NCBI GenBank assembly: GCA_009809945.1
Contig: WTPW01000029.1
Span: 694,427-758,426, forward strand
From: Gigaspora margarita
Lineage: Eukaryota; Glomeromycota; Glomeromycetes; Diversisporales; Gigasporaceae
DNA length: 64,000 nt
Direction: 5' to 3'
This document shows, in pieces, positions 23,886-35,006 of the stretch (position 1 is its first letter; every line of letters begins with the position of its first letter). The translations under genes were made by a program, and so were the position numbers. The notes beneath the pieces are model-generated. The model saw only the letters and a program-made list of their open reading frames with translations, ran no database searches and was not told the origin of the DNA.

Positions 23886-24421
23886 GGTACGGGTTGGCGT
23901 CGAGAATGCTCAAAATGGCACAGACATTACGGCAAAGGGTAGCTTGTAATATCATATCATATGAAATGGTACACGTATTGTACGTTACACACATATTGGT
24001 TCATTTTGACTCATTTCGTGAAAAGTGAAAGATCAGTAAATGATTTTTTTCTTCAAAAGAGCAATATCTAATGATTTCACTGATGAAGCTTCCCTGTTTG
24101 TCTTAAAAAAAAATTCCTTAAAAGAATTTTACTTCATATGCAGTTAGCTTGTTCATCTTATATTGATTACTACTTATAAAATTTATGTTTTAATAGTTAA
24201 TCCACACGTTATTACGGTGGAACATGAATTTAAGTTCATTACTTATGCCAAATTCCATGCTGATTCAACTAGTAAACTGCTGCAAAAACTGAGCCATTTA
24301 TGACCCAATTGGCACAGGTATACCTGAACTATACCCATACAAATCCAGATCTTGACCCCTGCTACAAAGGCTCATATCTATCAGATGCCATCCCGTGCCG
24401 ATCTGGTCCAATTTTCTTACT
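23886..24421. mobile_element. CpG-depleted copy of the 53819-54487 element
   Basis: Aligns along its length with 53855-54475 in the same orientation (for example TTTCACTGATGAAGCTT and AGTAAACTGCTGCAAAA in both). Many CG dinucleotides of the other copy appear here as TG or CA. The left end is cut off at the hAT junction. Non-coding. Confidence 0.75.
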
Positions 24422-24639
24422 GAGTAATGCAAAATATATAAAAATCAACTTTGCGTGGCCTTATATTTTGTATCAGACAATTAATTCTAGTAAAAAGTAC
24501 AACAGGTACGCATGATCGTACTGGTCCTGCTTGGCATCGCATATTGCGCAGCTATCTTAATAGTATACAATTGTAATATTTATAGCTATAAAAATTAAAT
24601 TTCATTGTTGAAAAATAAAAATTATTATAGCATTTAAGA

Positions 24640-26326
24640 TTAAAAATTTTCACGATTTCTTATTAGCAAATTTTTAATTGTATCTAATATAGAGTTATCA
24701 ATATAATTTGTGAAAAGCTCTAAAGAGGTTAGAGTAATATTTTTGTAAAGAGCTTTGGATAATACTTGTCCTACATCCAAGTTAAGTTAATTGTCACTAA
24801 GATTAAGTGAAACTAAAGTTGTGTTTATATCAAGTGCATCTGTCAGTACTTCTCCGCCTTCAGAGCCAAGTTAATTTTTACTTAAATTTAAGCAGAATAA
24901 AGTAGTGTTCTTAAAAAGAACTTTTGCGAATACTTTTCCTACTTCAGGACCAAGAAGATTTTCACTAATATTCAATGAGGTTAAAATATTGTTTTTATAA
25001 AGGGATTCTGCTAGTTCTTGCCCACCTTCAGAAAAAAATTGATTATCCATAACATTTAAATAAATTAGAGTAGTATTTATGCTGATAGCTGCTGCGATTG
25101 CTTTGCCTACTTTTGAATCAAGTTTATTACCCAAATATACAGGTGTGTTAAAGTAGTATTCTTATGAAGAACTTCTGTGAGTACATTTCCTCCTTCAGTA
25201 CCCAGTTCATTGTGCAAAAGTATTAAAGAAGTCAAAGTGCACTTATCAAAAATCCTTGATAATAAAGAATATACTATTTCACAATGAATGCTTAAATCTT
25301 TAAGTTTTTTACTTGTCTGTAAAAACATTTTAGTTAAAGTATATCTAATTAATTTTGCAACAATTAATTGCGCATGATAATTAGAAAATTTGAAATTATA
25401 AGAATTATTCTCAAATAATCTCATAATTCCATTATCTGAATCAATTTTAAGACCTTAGGATCGATAGCTTAGCGGTTAAGCTCCAAGGTCACCAATCGAA
25501 GGTTGCCAGTTCGAATCCGCCTAAGGGCAGAATTGGATTTTGTGTTAGGACCTGATTTGGAATAACTGAAGTCACGAACTCAGCCAAAAGGCTGAGTAAG
25601 GAACTGTGTAACAGATTTCTGGTGGCAGCGCTTCCGGGCCGTGTTGCTTACTATACGATGCTACTGCCGTTATCATAGAAGGTCAGATGGGAGGCAAGCT
25701 CAGTGCAACTACTATCGGGCATGTGGATAAGTGCGATGGGTCACGACGGAAAGAGGTGGAACTGAAAAACCGCGGGAGATAGGGACCTGGGATGTCAATT
25801 GACGGATGCACCCCAGACGGACTTGTCATATCGATTGCTAACAGCATGTATTCCAACGACGTTAATCCCTCGACATATATGTACTGAAGATTTGGGTTTG
25901 GGTGGTAGTGGTAGTGGTTTAAGGTTATGCCCTGACCACAAGTGGAGGTTCACGCATCTGCGCCCCATTACATAAACACTTAGGTCTAAAATTGCAGGTG
26001 GATTAGGTTGTTGCGAGTTAGTAGTTAAGGAAAAAAAAACAAAAAAAAATCAATTTTAACAACCATTGTATAAGCAGTATAATCAAATAATGTTTTTGAT
26101 TATTTGAAAAGGTTATAAATAATTTTAATGATGATTGTTCTTCTGTATTTAATATTAATAAACATGTTCTCACAAGTTATTTTTACTTCTAAATAAACTT
26201 ACTTCTCACCATAATAATGGTATAGCAATCTACACCATTGACGATTTACAAGAAGGCATGAAAATAAATCCCAATTCTTAAGGTAGGTAAATATTTGAAC
26301 AACACATTGTTCGGTAAGATTATCAT
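24640..26326 (-). pseudogene. Broken paralogue of the F-box/LRR gene at 46040-47119
   Basis: Similarity to the intact gene starts just upstream of the start codon (ATG at 26324-26326) and continues past the stop (24640-24642), including about 30 bp of 3' flank. The LRR part survives as two offset frames (24871-25134 and 25107-25424) with one-base indels and new stops, e.g. near 24870 and 25130. The N-terminal F-box part (26050-26326) has further frameshifts. A 599-bp SINE splits it at 25451-26049. The shared flanks show a segmental duplication rather than a processed copy. Confidence 0.85.
25451..26049 (+). mobile_element. tRNA-derived SINE with poly(A) tail and target duplication
   Basis: The 5' head is tRNA-like: TAGCTTAGCGG fits the pol III A box and GTTCGAATCC fits the B box. 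CCTTAGG near the start pairs with CCTAAGG about 65 bases on, as in an acceptor stem. An unrelated body of about 500 bp of moderate GC follows, then an A-rich tail (AAAAAAAAAC then A9). TCAATTTTAA is duplicated at 25441-25450 and 26050-26059, and the intact paralogue has it once. Insertion after gene duplication, or between alleles, is therefore certain. Likely mobilised by a LINE elsewhere. Confidence 0.9.
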
Positions 26327-28674
26327 TTTAAAAAGATTTTTCATTGATCTATAAAGTTTTTTTTATAAAATATTTATACGTGAATTCAAAAGATCGACTA
26401 AGAGTTGTAAAAATTCTTCCACAGCAAAAACAAATAATTAGATTTGGTTGAAAGAAAAACTTAAATTTATAAGAAAAATAGTTGAATATCTAGAAAATTT
26501 GAAAATGACAAACCAGCAAGAAAAACTTGAAATAGACGTAATTTAAATACCTTTTATTGGTAATAATGAATTGGTGAATAAATCCTAACCAATTATATTT
26601 GAAAAAAGTTAACTTTGGAAATACAGAAAATGAAAGTTAGAGCAATTATGTGAACATTGCTATGGCAATAAAGTTGAGAACATTTTATTAATATCTACAG
26701 TATTATCATTTTTAAAATTAAGTAGTTGCAAAAAAAAAATTAAATTTTTTTTTATAGTTTTTTTAAAAAATTTTTAACCATATATAAAATTAAGAGAAAC
26801 TCACAATAGCATACATAGCCATTTATTTATTCAATATTAATTATAAAGTATATTTAAAGAAATTATAATATCATTTATATATCGATATTGAACTATAACA
26901 GAGAATATCTTATCATTATACATTGCCATATGATAAATTTACCGGTAGCCCAAAATATATAAACACTGATATGTAATTGATTTCGGGGTGGTTCTAGGGA
27001 GGTTTAAAATTATTATAATAAGAGCTTTCAAAATTAAAATTCGAGTATCGATTAAAAATAAAATAATTTATAACAGTCATTTAAATAAGGGTATTCGAAT
27101 TTTAATTAATTTAAAAATAAGATTTAGCTTCTAATATCGTTTTGTGCTTAATCGACAATGTCAAATTAAACAAATAAATAATCTTTTAAAGACACTTATG
27201 AATGAATACTCAACTAGCACGAATAATGCTATTACTAAAGTTCTGGATAAATAATTTGACAAACTACTGGAATTAATACAAGCCATAGAAATAGATCGAT
27301 ATCTTACAATATGTGAAAGAACAATTAAATCTAAAGATTTGTTTCAAGTTCGTTTGCTTAATTATAATAGTTTTCTTGAAAGTTCTCGTTCGTTGTAGAC
27401 TTATTAATATATGAGCAATATTTGTCAAGCTATATAAAAAAAAAATCTAAGCAAAAGTTTAATAAGTTATATAAAAATAATTTAAGCGAAAGTTTAATAC
27501 GTTATATAAAAAATAATTTATGCAAAGATTTAGTAAGTATATAAAGGAATAATTTAAATGAAGGTTTAATAAGTTATATACAAGAATAATTTTGAACAAA
27601 AGTTTAATAAGTAATTTGAGCAAAGATTCAGTCAGTAATTTTTAAGCGAAGGCTCAGTAACTAACTTTGAGCGAAGGTTCAGTAAGTAATTTGAGCGAAA
27701 GTTTTATTATTTACTCTGTATTTGTTCATTATTAAAAAGATTGTTGTTGATCTGTATAATATGAACGAAGGTTCAATAAGTAATTTGAGTGAAAGTTTTA
27801 TTATTTACTCTGTATTTTGTTGTTATTAAATAGATTGTTGATCTGAATAATAAAAAATATTTACTTTTTATTTCATCAAATGGGAGTCTCTAAACACCCC
27901 CATTTCATTTCACCATTTCATTTTCCGATTTCAAAATTTTAATAAACAAATAAGATTTTTTAACCTCTCATTTATTTCCAAATACGCTATTTTATTTTTT
28001 TTAATTCTGAAACCCCTTAATATATAATTTAGAATTAGTTATTGATTATCTGATTTTGAATAAAATGACATTTTGTTTAATAATAAACAATCTTTATATT
28101 TTTTTATGATGAAAAATATATTATCAGAATATGCTCCTTTTTAATTACAGTACTAAATTTCACAAAATAAAAATAAGATTTTTTTTAAGCGCCATGTATT
28201 TTTGAATAAATTAATTTCAGATCACCTAAATATTTCATATATGTGCAAATAATAATGAACATTTTTCTTAATAACTTATTGAATTTATAATTATTCCTTG
28301 CAAAAATCAAGTGAATTGAGCCAGAAAAGTTTTATCTAGAAAACTAGAAATTTCACTTATTTACCGATATATTACCTGGATTCAAGTAAGATATCTGATA
28401 TATTTAGGCAATAATACGTATTTAAGGTATTTTAAAATTAATTTATTTTGGAAATAATCAGAAACTTTTGATATTTAATATTTGCTGATTAATAGTATGA
28501 AGTATTTATTGATTTAGAGTGATGGCTCCATTTTTCTGACAACCATTTCTGCAAAAACTACAGTTAATCTTAGTGAGAGTTATATAATATTGTTTAGGAA
28601 TAAATGTGGAGAATAACTTTGGTGAAATGAAATGAATCTCAAACATAATAAAAACAAGTTTTTAGCATTTCACA
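26327..28674. other. Intergenic with a decaying tandem repeat
   Basis: No gene supported. The first 70 bp continue the F-box/LRR duplication (GATCGACTAAGAGTTGT, cf. 47275). The rest is A/T-rich. Confidence 0.5.
27430..27800. repeat. Degenerate tandem repeat, GCGAAAGTTTAATAAGT units
   Basis: About ten units. The first are about 50 bp (AGCGAAAGTTTAATAAGTTATATAAAAATAATTT) and then shorten to about 25 bp (GAGCGAAGGTTCAGTAAGTAATTT). Confidence 0.7.
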
Positions 28675-28914
28675 GCATTCAGAAGCATGACGGAAGTTCT
28701 TTTTTATTGGCCACAAATGTGCACATTGCAGATCCTAATTTGTTAGATATGATTGGCCAAAAATTTTATATCTAATATAGTACGTACGTGCGATCTTATC
28801 GATCAAAAATTTTGTAGTTAAAAATTCGTCGCGAATAGAGCTGTGTTTTGTTGAGTTCTTCGCGGTTGAGTTTATGTGTGATTAAAGATTGTTGAATGAC
28901 AGTTTTAGTCGGAT

Positions 28915-29115
28915 TTTATTATATTCAAGTTTTGTCGTGGTCAAGTTTTGCCGTAGCCAAGCTTCAGTGGTTAAGTTTCGCTGGGTCAAGTTTCGCCGAG
29001 TCAAGATTCACCGGGTTGAGTCTGTTGGTTAATTTTCGCCGTGGTCGTCATTGCCAAGGAGTTGGTCAAGTTTTTCAGGGGTCTTTACCGTTACCAAGGA
29101 TTAGGTTTTTCCAAG
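28915..29115 (+). repeat. Leader of short GTCAAGTTTCGCCG repeats
   Basis: About ten imperfect copies of a 14-20 bp unit (GGTCAAGTTTCGCCGWG). It lies inside the TIR element upstream of the gene, probably as 5' untranslated or first-exon sequence. Confidence 0.5.
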
Positions 29116-29205
29116 GTCAAGTTTTATAGTAAGTTCTATTATTACTATTGTAAAAAAAAAATAATTTGTGCTTTTAATGACTAATCATTTTTATCAAAAA
29201 AAAAA

Positions 29206-30097
29206 NNNNNNNNNNNNNNNNNNNNNNNNNNNNNNNNNNNNNNNNNNNNNNNNNNNNNNNNNNNNNNNNNNNNNNNNNNNNNNNNNNNNNNNNNNNNNNN
29301 NNNNNNNNNNNNNNNNNNNNNNNNNNNNNNNNNNNNNNNNNNNNNNNNNNNNNNNNNNNNNNNNNNNNNNNNNNNNNNNNNNNNNNNNNNNNNNNNNNNN
29401 NNNNNNNNNNNNNNNNNNNNNNNNNNNNNNNNNNNNNNNNNNNNNNNNNNNNNNNNNNNNNNNNNNNNNNNNNNNNNNNNNNNNNNNNNNNNNNNNNNNN
29501 NNNNNNNNNNNNNNNNNNNNNNNNNNNNNNNNNNNNNNNNNNNNNNNNNNNNNNNNNNNNNNNNNNNNNNNNNNNNNNNNNNNNNNNNNNNNNNNNNNNN
29601 NNNNNNNNNNNNNNNNNNNNNNNNNNNNNNNNNNNNNNNNNNNNNNNNNNNNNNNNNNNNNNNNNNNNNNNNNNNNNNNNNNNNNNNNNNNNNNNNNNNN
29701 NNNNNNNNNNNNNNNNNNNNNNNNNNNNNNNNNNNNNNNNNNNNNNNNNNNNNNNNNNNNNNNNNNNNNNNNNNNNNNNNNNNNNNNNNNNNNNNNNNNN
29801 NNNNNNNNNNNNNNNNNNNNNNNNNNNNNNNNNNNNNNNNNNNNNNNNNNNNNNNNNNNNNNNNNNNNNNNNNNNNNNNNNNNNNNNNNNNNNNNNNNNN
29901 NNNNNNNNNNNNNNNNNNNNNNNNNNNNNNNNNNNNNNNNNNNNNNNNNNNNNNNNNNNNNNNNNNNNNNNNNNNNNNNNNNNNNNNNNNNNNNNNNNNN
30001 NNNNNNNNNNNNNNNNNNNNNNNNNNNNNNNNNNNNNNNNNNNNNNNNNNNNNNNNNNNNNNNNNNNNNNNNNNNNNNNNNNNNNNNNNNNNNNNNN
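29206..30097. other. Assembly gap (892 N)
   Basis: Bounded by an A run and a T-rich run. It hides the 5' exons of the following gene. Frames spanning it are meaningless. Confidence 1.
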
Positions 30098-30118
30098 TTA
30101 TTTTTTTTTTTTTGTTAG

Positions 30119-31903
30119 AATTATTTGTTTCATGTTTATAATATCGACGATTATCATTCAATACATGAAAATCGTAGACCCGACACTGTATCGACCTCAA
30201 CTGCCAATCATTTTGCTACTTGCGTAGCCAAACCGATTACTGACTACCCTTCTGTGCCAATTATATATAACGGCATGTCAGTCCACAACCCAGAAAATGT
30301 AGAGGCGTCGAGAATTTGCTGGTATCTACTTCACCGATACACGGGTATATTCGATTATTCATATTCTGATTATCAGTTGCGCGAAACCTCACAATACCAT
30401 GAATTCAATCCAATCGAATTGTTAACTATACACAGTTATGCTGATAACATAAAAGAGCGCAAAGAAGAGCGATCAACAAAGGGGCTTCAGCTTGTAGGGT
30501 TAAAAGAACAAAGTTTGCATTCTGTGCAAGATTATGTTAAGGTTTTAAATTTTTTACTATTAATAAACGAAAAGACACAACATTTAAATGGGCGAATTGC
30601 ACCGATAGTTGCTGACTGGCCGGGCCAGATATTCATTAGAAAAGCGCTATACATGTCAGTCTATTCACAGCAAATCGAATCGTTTTTACCTATCCTAGGT
30701 CCTTTACATGTATTGCTTAATAGTAGGGAACATGTTATATTAGTATATCATTCATTTTTTATGAAGTTGTTCCATTTTGTATTCGGAGAGAAGAAAAAAT
30801 TTGCAAAGAAACCTCGCCCCTGGAGGATAAATCTCTTATTAGAACTCGTGCGAAATGCTTGGATTAAAATAAAAAACGACATTATTGTAAAATTTGGCCG
30901 AATGTGCAAGGATATTGAATATCGTGCTATGATTGATTTGGTTGACAATTTAGTCCCTGCTACACTTGACGTCTATGCTTTGATATTTCGATCTGGTCAA
31001 TTTAATAAATATGTAGAGGCAATTTTTCGGATCTGGACTTTCGCTTTGCGCTGGAAGCGAAAGAATTACAATAAAGCGCCTCTCGTATTTCTTTCGGATA
31101 TATTTTACTGGAATGACATTAACCATCCTTTTTTAAACGTATTACAGGAACATTTAACTTGTTTTACCGAGTATTTTGTAGAAAACGTACACAGTAAAAT
31201 TAGAGCAAACACGTCTCAAAACGCAACAGTTGATAATATTATAAAACAAGCTTATGTTATTATGAACCGCGATTGTACATTTAAAGACACCTATTGCAAA
31301 ACGCGACGATACCCCTACACTCTAACAGCATTAAACTTTTTATACGATAAAACTGCGCTTTTTCTTCTACAACATTTTCAAGATCTGTACCACAACCGTG
31401 GAAAAAGTAAACCAAAGCCTAATAATCGTAGAAAAAGTAACCCAAAATCTAACAGTAAAAAAAGTAACCCAACGTCTAATAAAAGAGGAAAAAAATTACC
31501 AGAAATATACCACCTTGCTACCTTAAATGAAGACGTGGATTTACGACGTCTACCAACTGGCTACAGCACAGCACATCCCCCACATCCTGAATTATGCGAT
31601 AAATGCGGACTTCCGTTCACCGATAATAACGGCTCAGTATTTATTTGTGGTCACGGCTACCATTCAAATTGCTATCATGGAAAATGCGGTCATTGTGAGG
31701 AATTTTATAAGAAGGGGATTTTTAAGAATGTTAAAAAGTTTTTAGAATGGATTGAAAAGGGAGCTGATACACTTACTGAGGAGGACGTTGACGACGACGA
31801 TGAAGACGATGTTGAAAATGTGGAAGAGAATTCCGGGGAGGTAGAGGCAATAGATATTTCAGCGAGTCTGGCGGCACAAATTGAACAAATAAAATACTGG
31901 TAA
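30119..31903 (+). CDS. Large protein with C-terminal RING-like zinc finger and acidic tail, DUF6589-like, 5' part in the gap
   Basis: The exon begins after a pyrimidine tract and TTAG at 30118 in frame AAT TAT TTG, so upstream exons lie in the gap. It is open to a TAA at 31901-31903. The core has PRPWRINLLLELV, then NYNKAPLVFLSDIFYW, then EYFVENVHSKIRANTS. From memory these are marks of a repetitive family (DUF6589-like) found in many copies in AM fungi and some animals. A basic Ser/Lys/Asn linker follows (NPKSNSKKSNP). Next is a zinc module CDKCGLPF...CGHGYHSNCYHGKCGHCEEF, which fits a RING-type cross-brace (C2, then CxHxxxH, then CxxC). The tail is Asp/Glu-rich. Its place inside intact TIRs suggests transposon coding or cargo. 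No catalytic DDE triad was verified. Family assignment is moderately sure; function unknown. Confidence 0.75.
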   Translation, partial: NYLFHVYNIDDYHSIHENRRPDTVSTSTANHFATCVAKPITDYPSVPIIYNGMSVHNPENVEASRICWYLLHRYTGIFDYSYSDYQLRETSQYHEFNPIELLTIHSYADNIKERKEERSTKGLQLVGLKEQSLHSVQDYVKVLNFLLLINEKTQHLNGRIAPIVADWPGQIFIRKALYMSVYSQQIESFLPILGPLHVLLNSREHVILVYHSFFMKLFHFVFGEKKKFAKKPRPWRINLLLELVRNAWIKIKNDIIVKFGRMCKDIEYRAMIDLVDNLVPATLDVYALIFRSGQFNKYVEAIFRIWTFALRWKRKNYNKAPLVFLSDIFYWNDINHPFLNVLQEHLTCFTEYFVENVHSKIRANTSQNATVDNIIKQAYVIMNRDCTFKDTYCKTRRYPYTLTALNFLYDKTALFLLQHFQDLYHNRGKSKPKPNNRRKSNPKSNSKKSNPTSNKRGKKLPEIYHLATLNEDVDLRRLPTGYSTAHPPHPELCDKCGLPFTDNNGSVFICGHGYHSNCYHGKCGHCEEFYKKGIFKNVKKFLEWIEKGADTLTEEDVDDDDEDDVENVEENSGEVEAIDISASLAAQIEQIKYW

Positions 31904-32317
31904 ATACTTAGAATATTTGAACCAGCTATAAATTCTCTTCTGGATTCAGGATTCATAAAACGTTTAAAAATAAAAAAAAAACTTTTTAAAAAAAAAAAAA
32001 AAAACCAAGTATAATCAATTTTATATGAAATACTCACGGTATATAAAAGTTGTTAGATCGTTAGATCAGTAAGATGGATTTATACAATCTACTTACTTTA
32101 CAACCTGAAGAACAGTCTAGTAAAGTTTTTAAATGAAATGGTTGATTTTTTTTTTTTGTGTTCATATGATGTGTCTCCTATCATATGATTTCAATATATA
32201 AATGGTTGTGTAACCACAGTGCATAAAATCGAACTTCCGTCATGCTGCATTCAGATTTGTTGTTATATATCAGAAGCAAAATCAATTATCGTTATCTTTA
32301 TACAGCTCCAAATGATA

Positions 32318-32669
32318 AAGTTACTGAACGAATGCTTTCTAGAAATATTTAATAATCGATGAATGATTTTAAAAGTTTATTTCAATGCCTTCTTGTAAAT
32401 CGTAATCAGTGTGAAATTATCATATTAATATTATCCATAAAGAGTGATCTAACAAATATAAATATTTATAAGAATATATTTTTTGAATTAAATAATAAAG
32501 AATAATTTCTTCTACTTCCTTTTAATATTATTATCCAAATTTTCCAAGTTAAAGTTATTCTTATAATGAGTTTGATAATGAAGTTGGAAAAGTTTTAGCA
32601 GCTCACTGTAAGAATATTACTTTGGCATCTTTAATTATTTATGGCAGTCGATTAATCACAAAGACATAA
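32318..32669 (+). pseudogene. Relic of another F-box/LRR gene
   Basis: Plus-strand pieces in changing frames resemble the F-box start (LLNECFLEIFNN, then KSLFQCLLVNR) and a single LRR (NEFDNEVGKVLAAHCKN, then ITLASLIIYG). The middle of the gene is gone. It lies immediately outside the right end of the TIR element. Confidence 0.6.
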
Positions 32670-33935
32670 AACATTAAAAAAATCTTAATTACGAATACTA
32701 TACTATCATAATTAATAAAACAAGACTTTTTTTAGGTAAATGCATGCTTGAATGTCCAAGTCGTTCTTTGTTCTGATAATATTAAAAAAATGCGGTAATT
32801 CATTCGTATTATAGATTGGCATTATTATTAACTTACAAATGAAAATTATTTATAACTGTTGTTTCATATATGAGGAGACATAAATATATAATTAGTGCTG
32901 CATAGAGGATAAAGAAGTTTCTATTTGCAATAAGAAAGTATTTGCTAATAAATTACTAATAGTGACATAAAAACGAGAAAATTTCATTTAAAAATTTTTA
33001 AAAATTACATATTTATTTGCAGAATATTATTTAACTCTCGTCATTATATGAAGTTAGGTTTTCTACAGTATAAGATTTTTAAGCTAGTCGTTTTAAAATT
33101 TGCAGAAAAAAAAGTATTTTTATTAATGTGCAGGATAAAATTACATAGATAAATATTATGAATAATATTGTTTTATTTTTGGCTCCTTTTACATTGCACC
33201 TGTTCTTGTAATTTTATTGACTATTAAAAATATTAAGGATGGTGACACTAGTGTTATTGAATTCCCATAAAATTTTAATTATAATAAAATGAAGAGAAAA
33301 AATTGCTACTTAAGTTTGATATTTTTTTCCTCCAATAGTACTAACTATCACCTCGAGATTTGAATTAGGTTGGGATGAAAGTCTAAGATAGGTAGTTTCA
33401 ATGAAAAATGTAGCTTCCAATTATTCAAGTTTCTTCTTATTATTTGAAATGTATATAATGGCTTGCTCACACCCTTGTCTGAGAGTAATAAAAATATATG
33501 CTCTCTAAATTCCACCAAAAATAAAGATCACATAAAATTCATCTTTTTATAAAAATGGTTCATAAATCTCATGTATCAGAGATCCATTTTTATGACCATG
33601 CTCTAACGTTAATCATCGGAGTTAAACTGAGCATGTCCGTGTATTGCACCTAAATGAAACATTAGGTTGATAAACTATTTTTGAGAAAATAAGATATATT
33701 TAGTTAAGTGTAACGAAAATAAAAATATAAATAGATTTTTATACATTATACATAATCATTAATTCTTTGTTCAAGCTTATTTATAAATCATATATACTGT
33801 ATATGTAAATTTGTGTAAATAAACTAAATAAAAAGTTTCTTGAAAATAAGAAATAGCAAACACATTGAAATCAATAACATCGCCGCACTATTGAGATTCA
33901 TACAAACCAAAACAATAAAAAATATTCGATAACCC
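32670..33935. other. Intergenic, no supported gene
   Basis: A/T-rich, no domain in any frame. It includes the presumed promoter of the kinase starting at 33936. Confidence 0.5.
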
Positions 33936-35006
33936 ATGAACTATAAAATTCATAATGAGAAAATTTATTCTGATACCATTGATAATATGTCATTGAACGA
34001 TGTAAATCATGATGTAACAGAATTGTTGACGAGCGGCAATCGTAAAATTGACTACGCTATTCAAAGTACGCAGAATCACCCGGTGTTTTCCCTAACTATT
34101 ATAGATTACAGTGAATTTTCTAATATTGAGATGCTTGGGAGAGGCGGATTTTCTATTGTATTTAAAGCTAATTATGAGGACAATGTTGTTACCCTTAAAG
34201 TTATTGAAGGCTCGAAAAACATGCCTTCAAATTTTCCAAATGAGGTACAGTACTGCGCCTAGTTTTTAAGTTATAATATTATAAATTTAATAAATTTAAT
34301 AATTAATAATTATCTTGTATTTACAGTTAAAATCTCATCAGTCTTGTCGTGACAGTGGTGGCTTTTTGAAACTTTATGGAGTTTCTATAGAACCGTCAAC
34401 AAAAGATTATATTCTTGTAATGGAATTTATGTCAAAAATGGATTTGCGGAGGAATTTAGCTCAAACTAAAAGCTTTAAGACCATAGTCTATATTTTATTT
34501 AATATAGCTAAGGATTTAATGTCTATTCATAACAGAGGATTGATTCATAGAGATCTCCACAGCGGCAATATCCTGCAAAATGAATATGACGAAAGCTATA
34601 TAAGCGATTTGGGTATATCAGTTTTAGCAAACCAAAAATCACAAAAAGATGGAATATATGGTGTTTACCTTATGTAGCACCTGAAGTATTAAATGGTAAT
34701 CCATCATCAGATATTTATTCATTTGGAGTCATAATGTGGGAATTGGCACTTTCTAGTCCAATATACTCCATTGAAACATATTGCCAAATAGATTTGATCA
34801 GAATGATTGCTCTTCAAGGTTTAAGACCGTCTATTCCAGATGATCTTCCACAATTTTATCAGAATCTTATGGTCCGTTGTTGGGATCAAAATCCTCTGTT
34901 GCGACCAAACGCCGAAGAGACCCTTTCCCAGTTGTGGAATTGGCATATTAATGTAACAATTCAAAAACAAATTACTAAATATAACCAAATTAGGTGTAAA
35001 AAATAA
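33936..35006 (+). CDS. Tyrosine-kinase-like protein kinase, one intron and one apparent frameshift
   Basis: Exon 1 is 33936-34244 and joins exon 2 at 34327 in phase (donor GTACAG, acceptor TTTACAG). The N-terminus (about 60 residues) leads to the glycine loop LGRGGFSIVF and the VTLKV lysine strand. Exon 2 carries ILVMEF, then the catalytic loop HRDLHSGNIL and SDLG in place of DFG. Near 34664-34666 (GTTTAC) one T is missing relative to the expected reading. After that the next frame gives VAPEVLNG, SDIYSFGVIMWEL and RCWDQNPLLRPNAEE, to a stop at 35006. All kinase subdomains are present, so this is either a recent pseudogene or a consensus error. The glycine loop, lysine, HRD and Asn are intact, so an active kinase is plausible. 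It belongs to the greatly expanded kinase family of these fungi. Confidence 0.8.

Larger units (their letters stand above)
28684..32246 (+). mobile_element. TIR element with 9-bp target duplication carrying the RING-like gene
   Basis: AGCATGACGGAAGTTC at 28684-28699 is a perfect inverted match to 32231-32246. The 9 bp GCATTCAGA lie immediately outside both ends (28675-28683 and 32247-32255). The interval is about 3.56 kb as assembled, including an 892-N gap whose true size is unknown. It contains a 5' leader, a splice acceptor and the large gene at 30119-31903. Nine-bp duplications are typical of Mutator-like elements, but no MULE transposase is visible outside the gap. The 592-residue protein may itself be the transposase or a passenger. 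Confidence 0.8.

Noticed and set aside
25451..25530. A functional tRNA gene
   Set aside because: The A and B boxes are good, but stems are imperfect and the sequence continues into a SINE body with poly(A) tail and target duplication.
29168..30200. Long open frames across 29168-30200 on both strands
   Set aside because: They consist almost wholly of N and are an artefact of the assembly gap.
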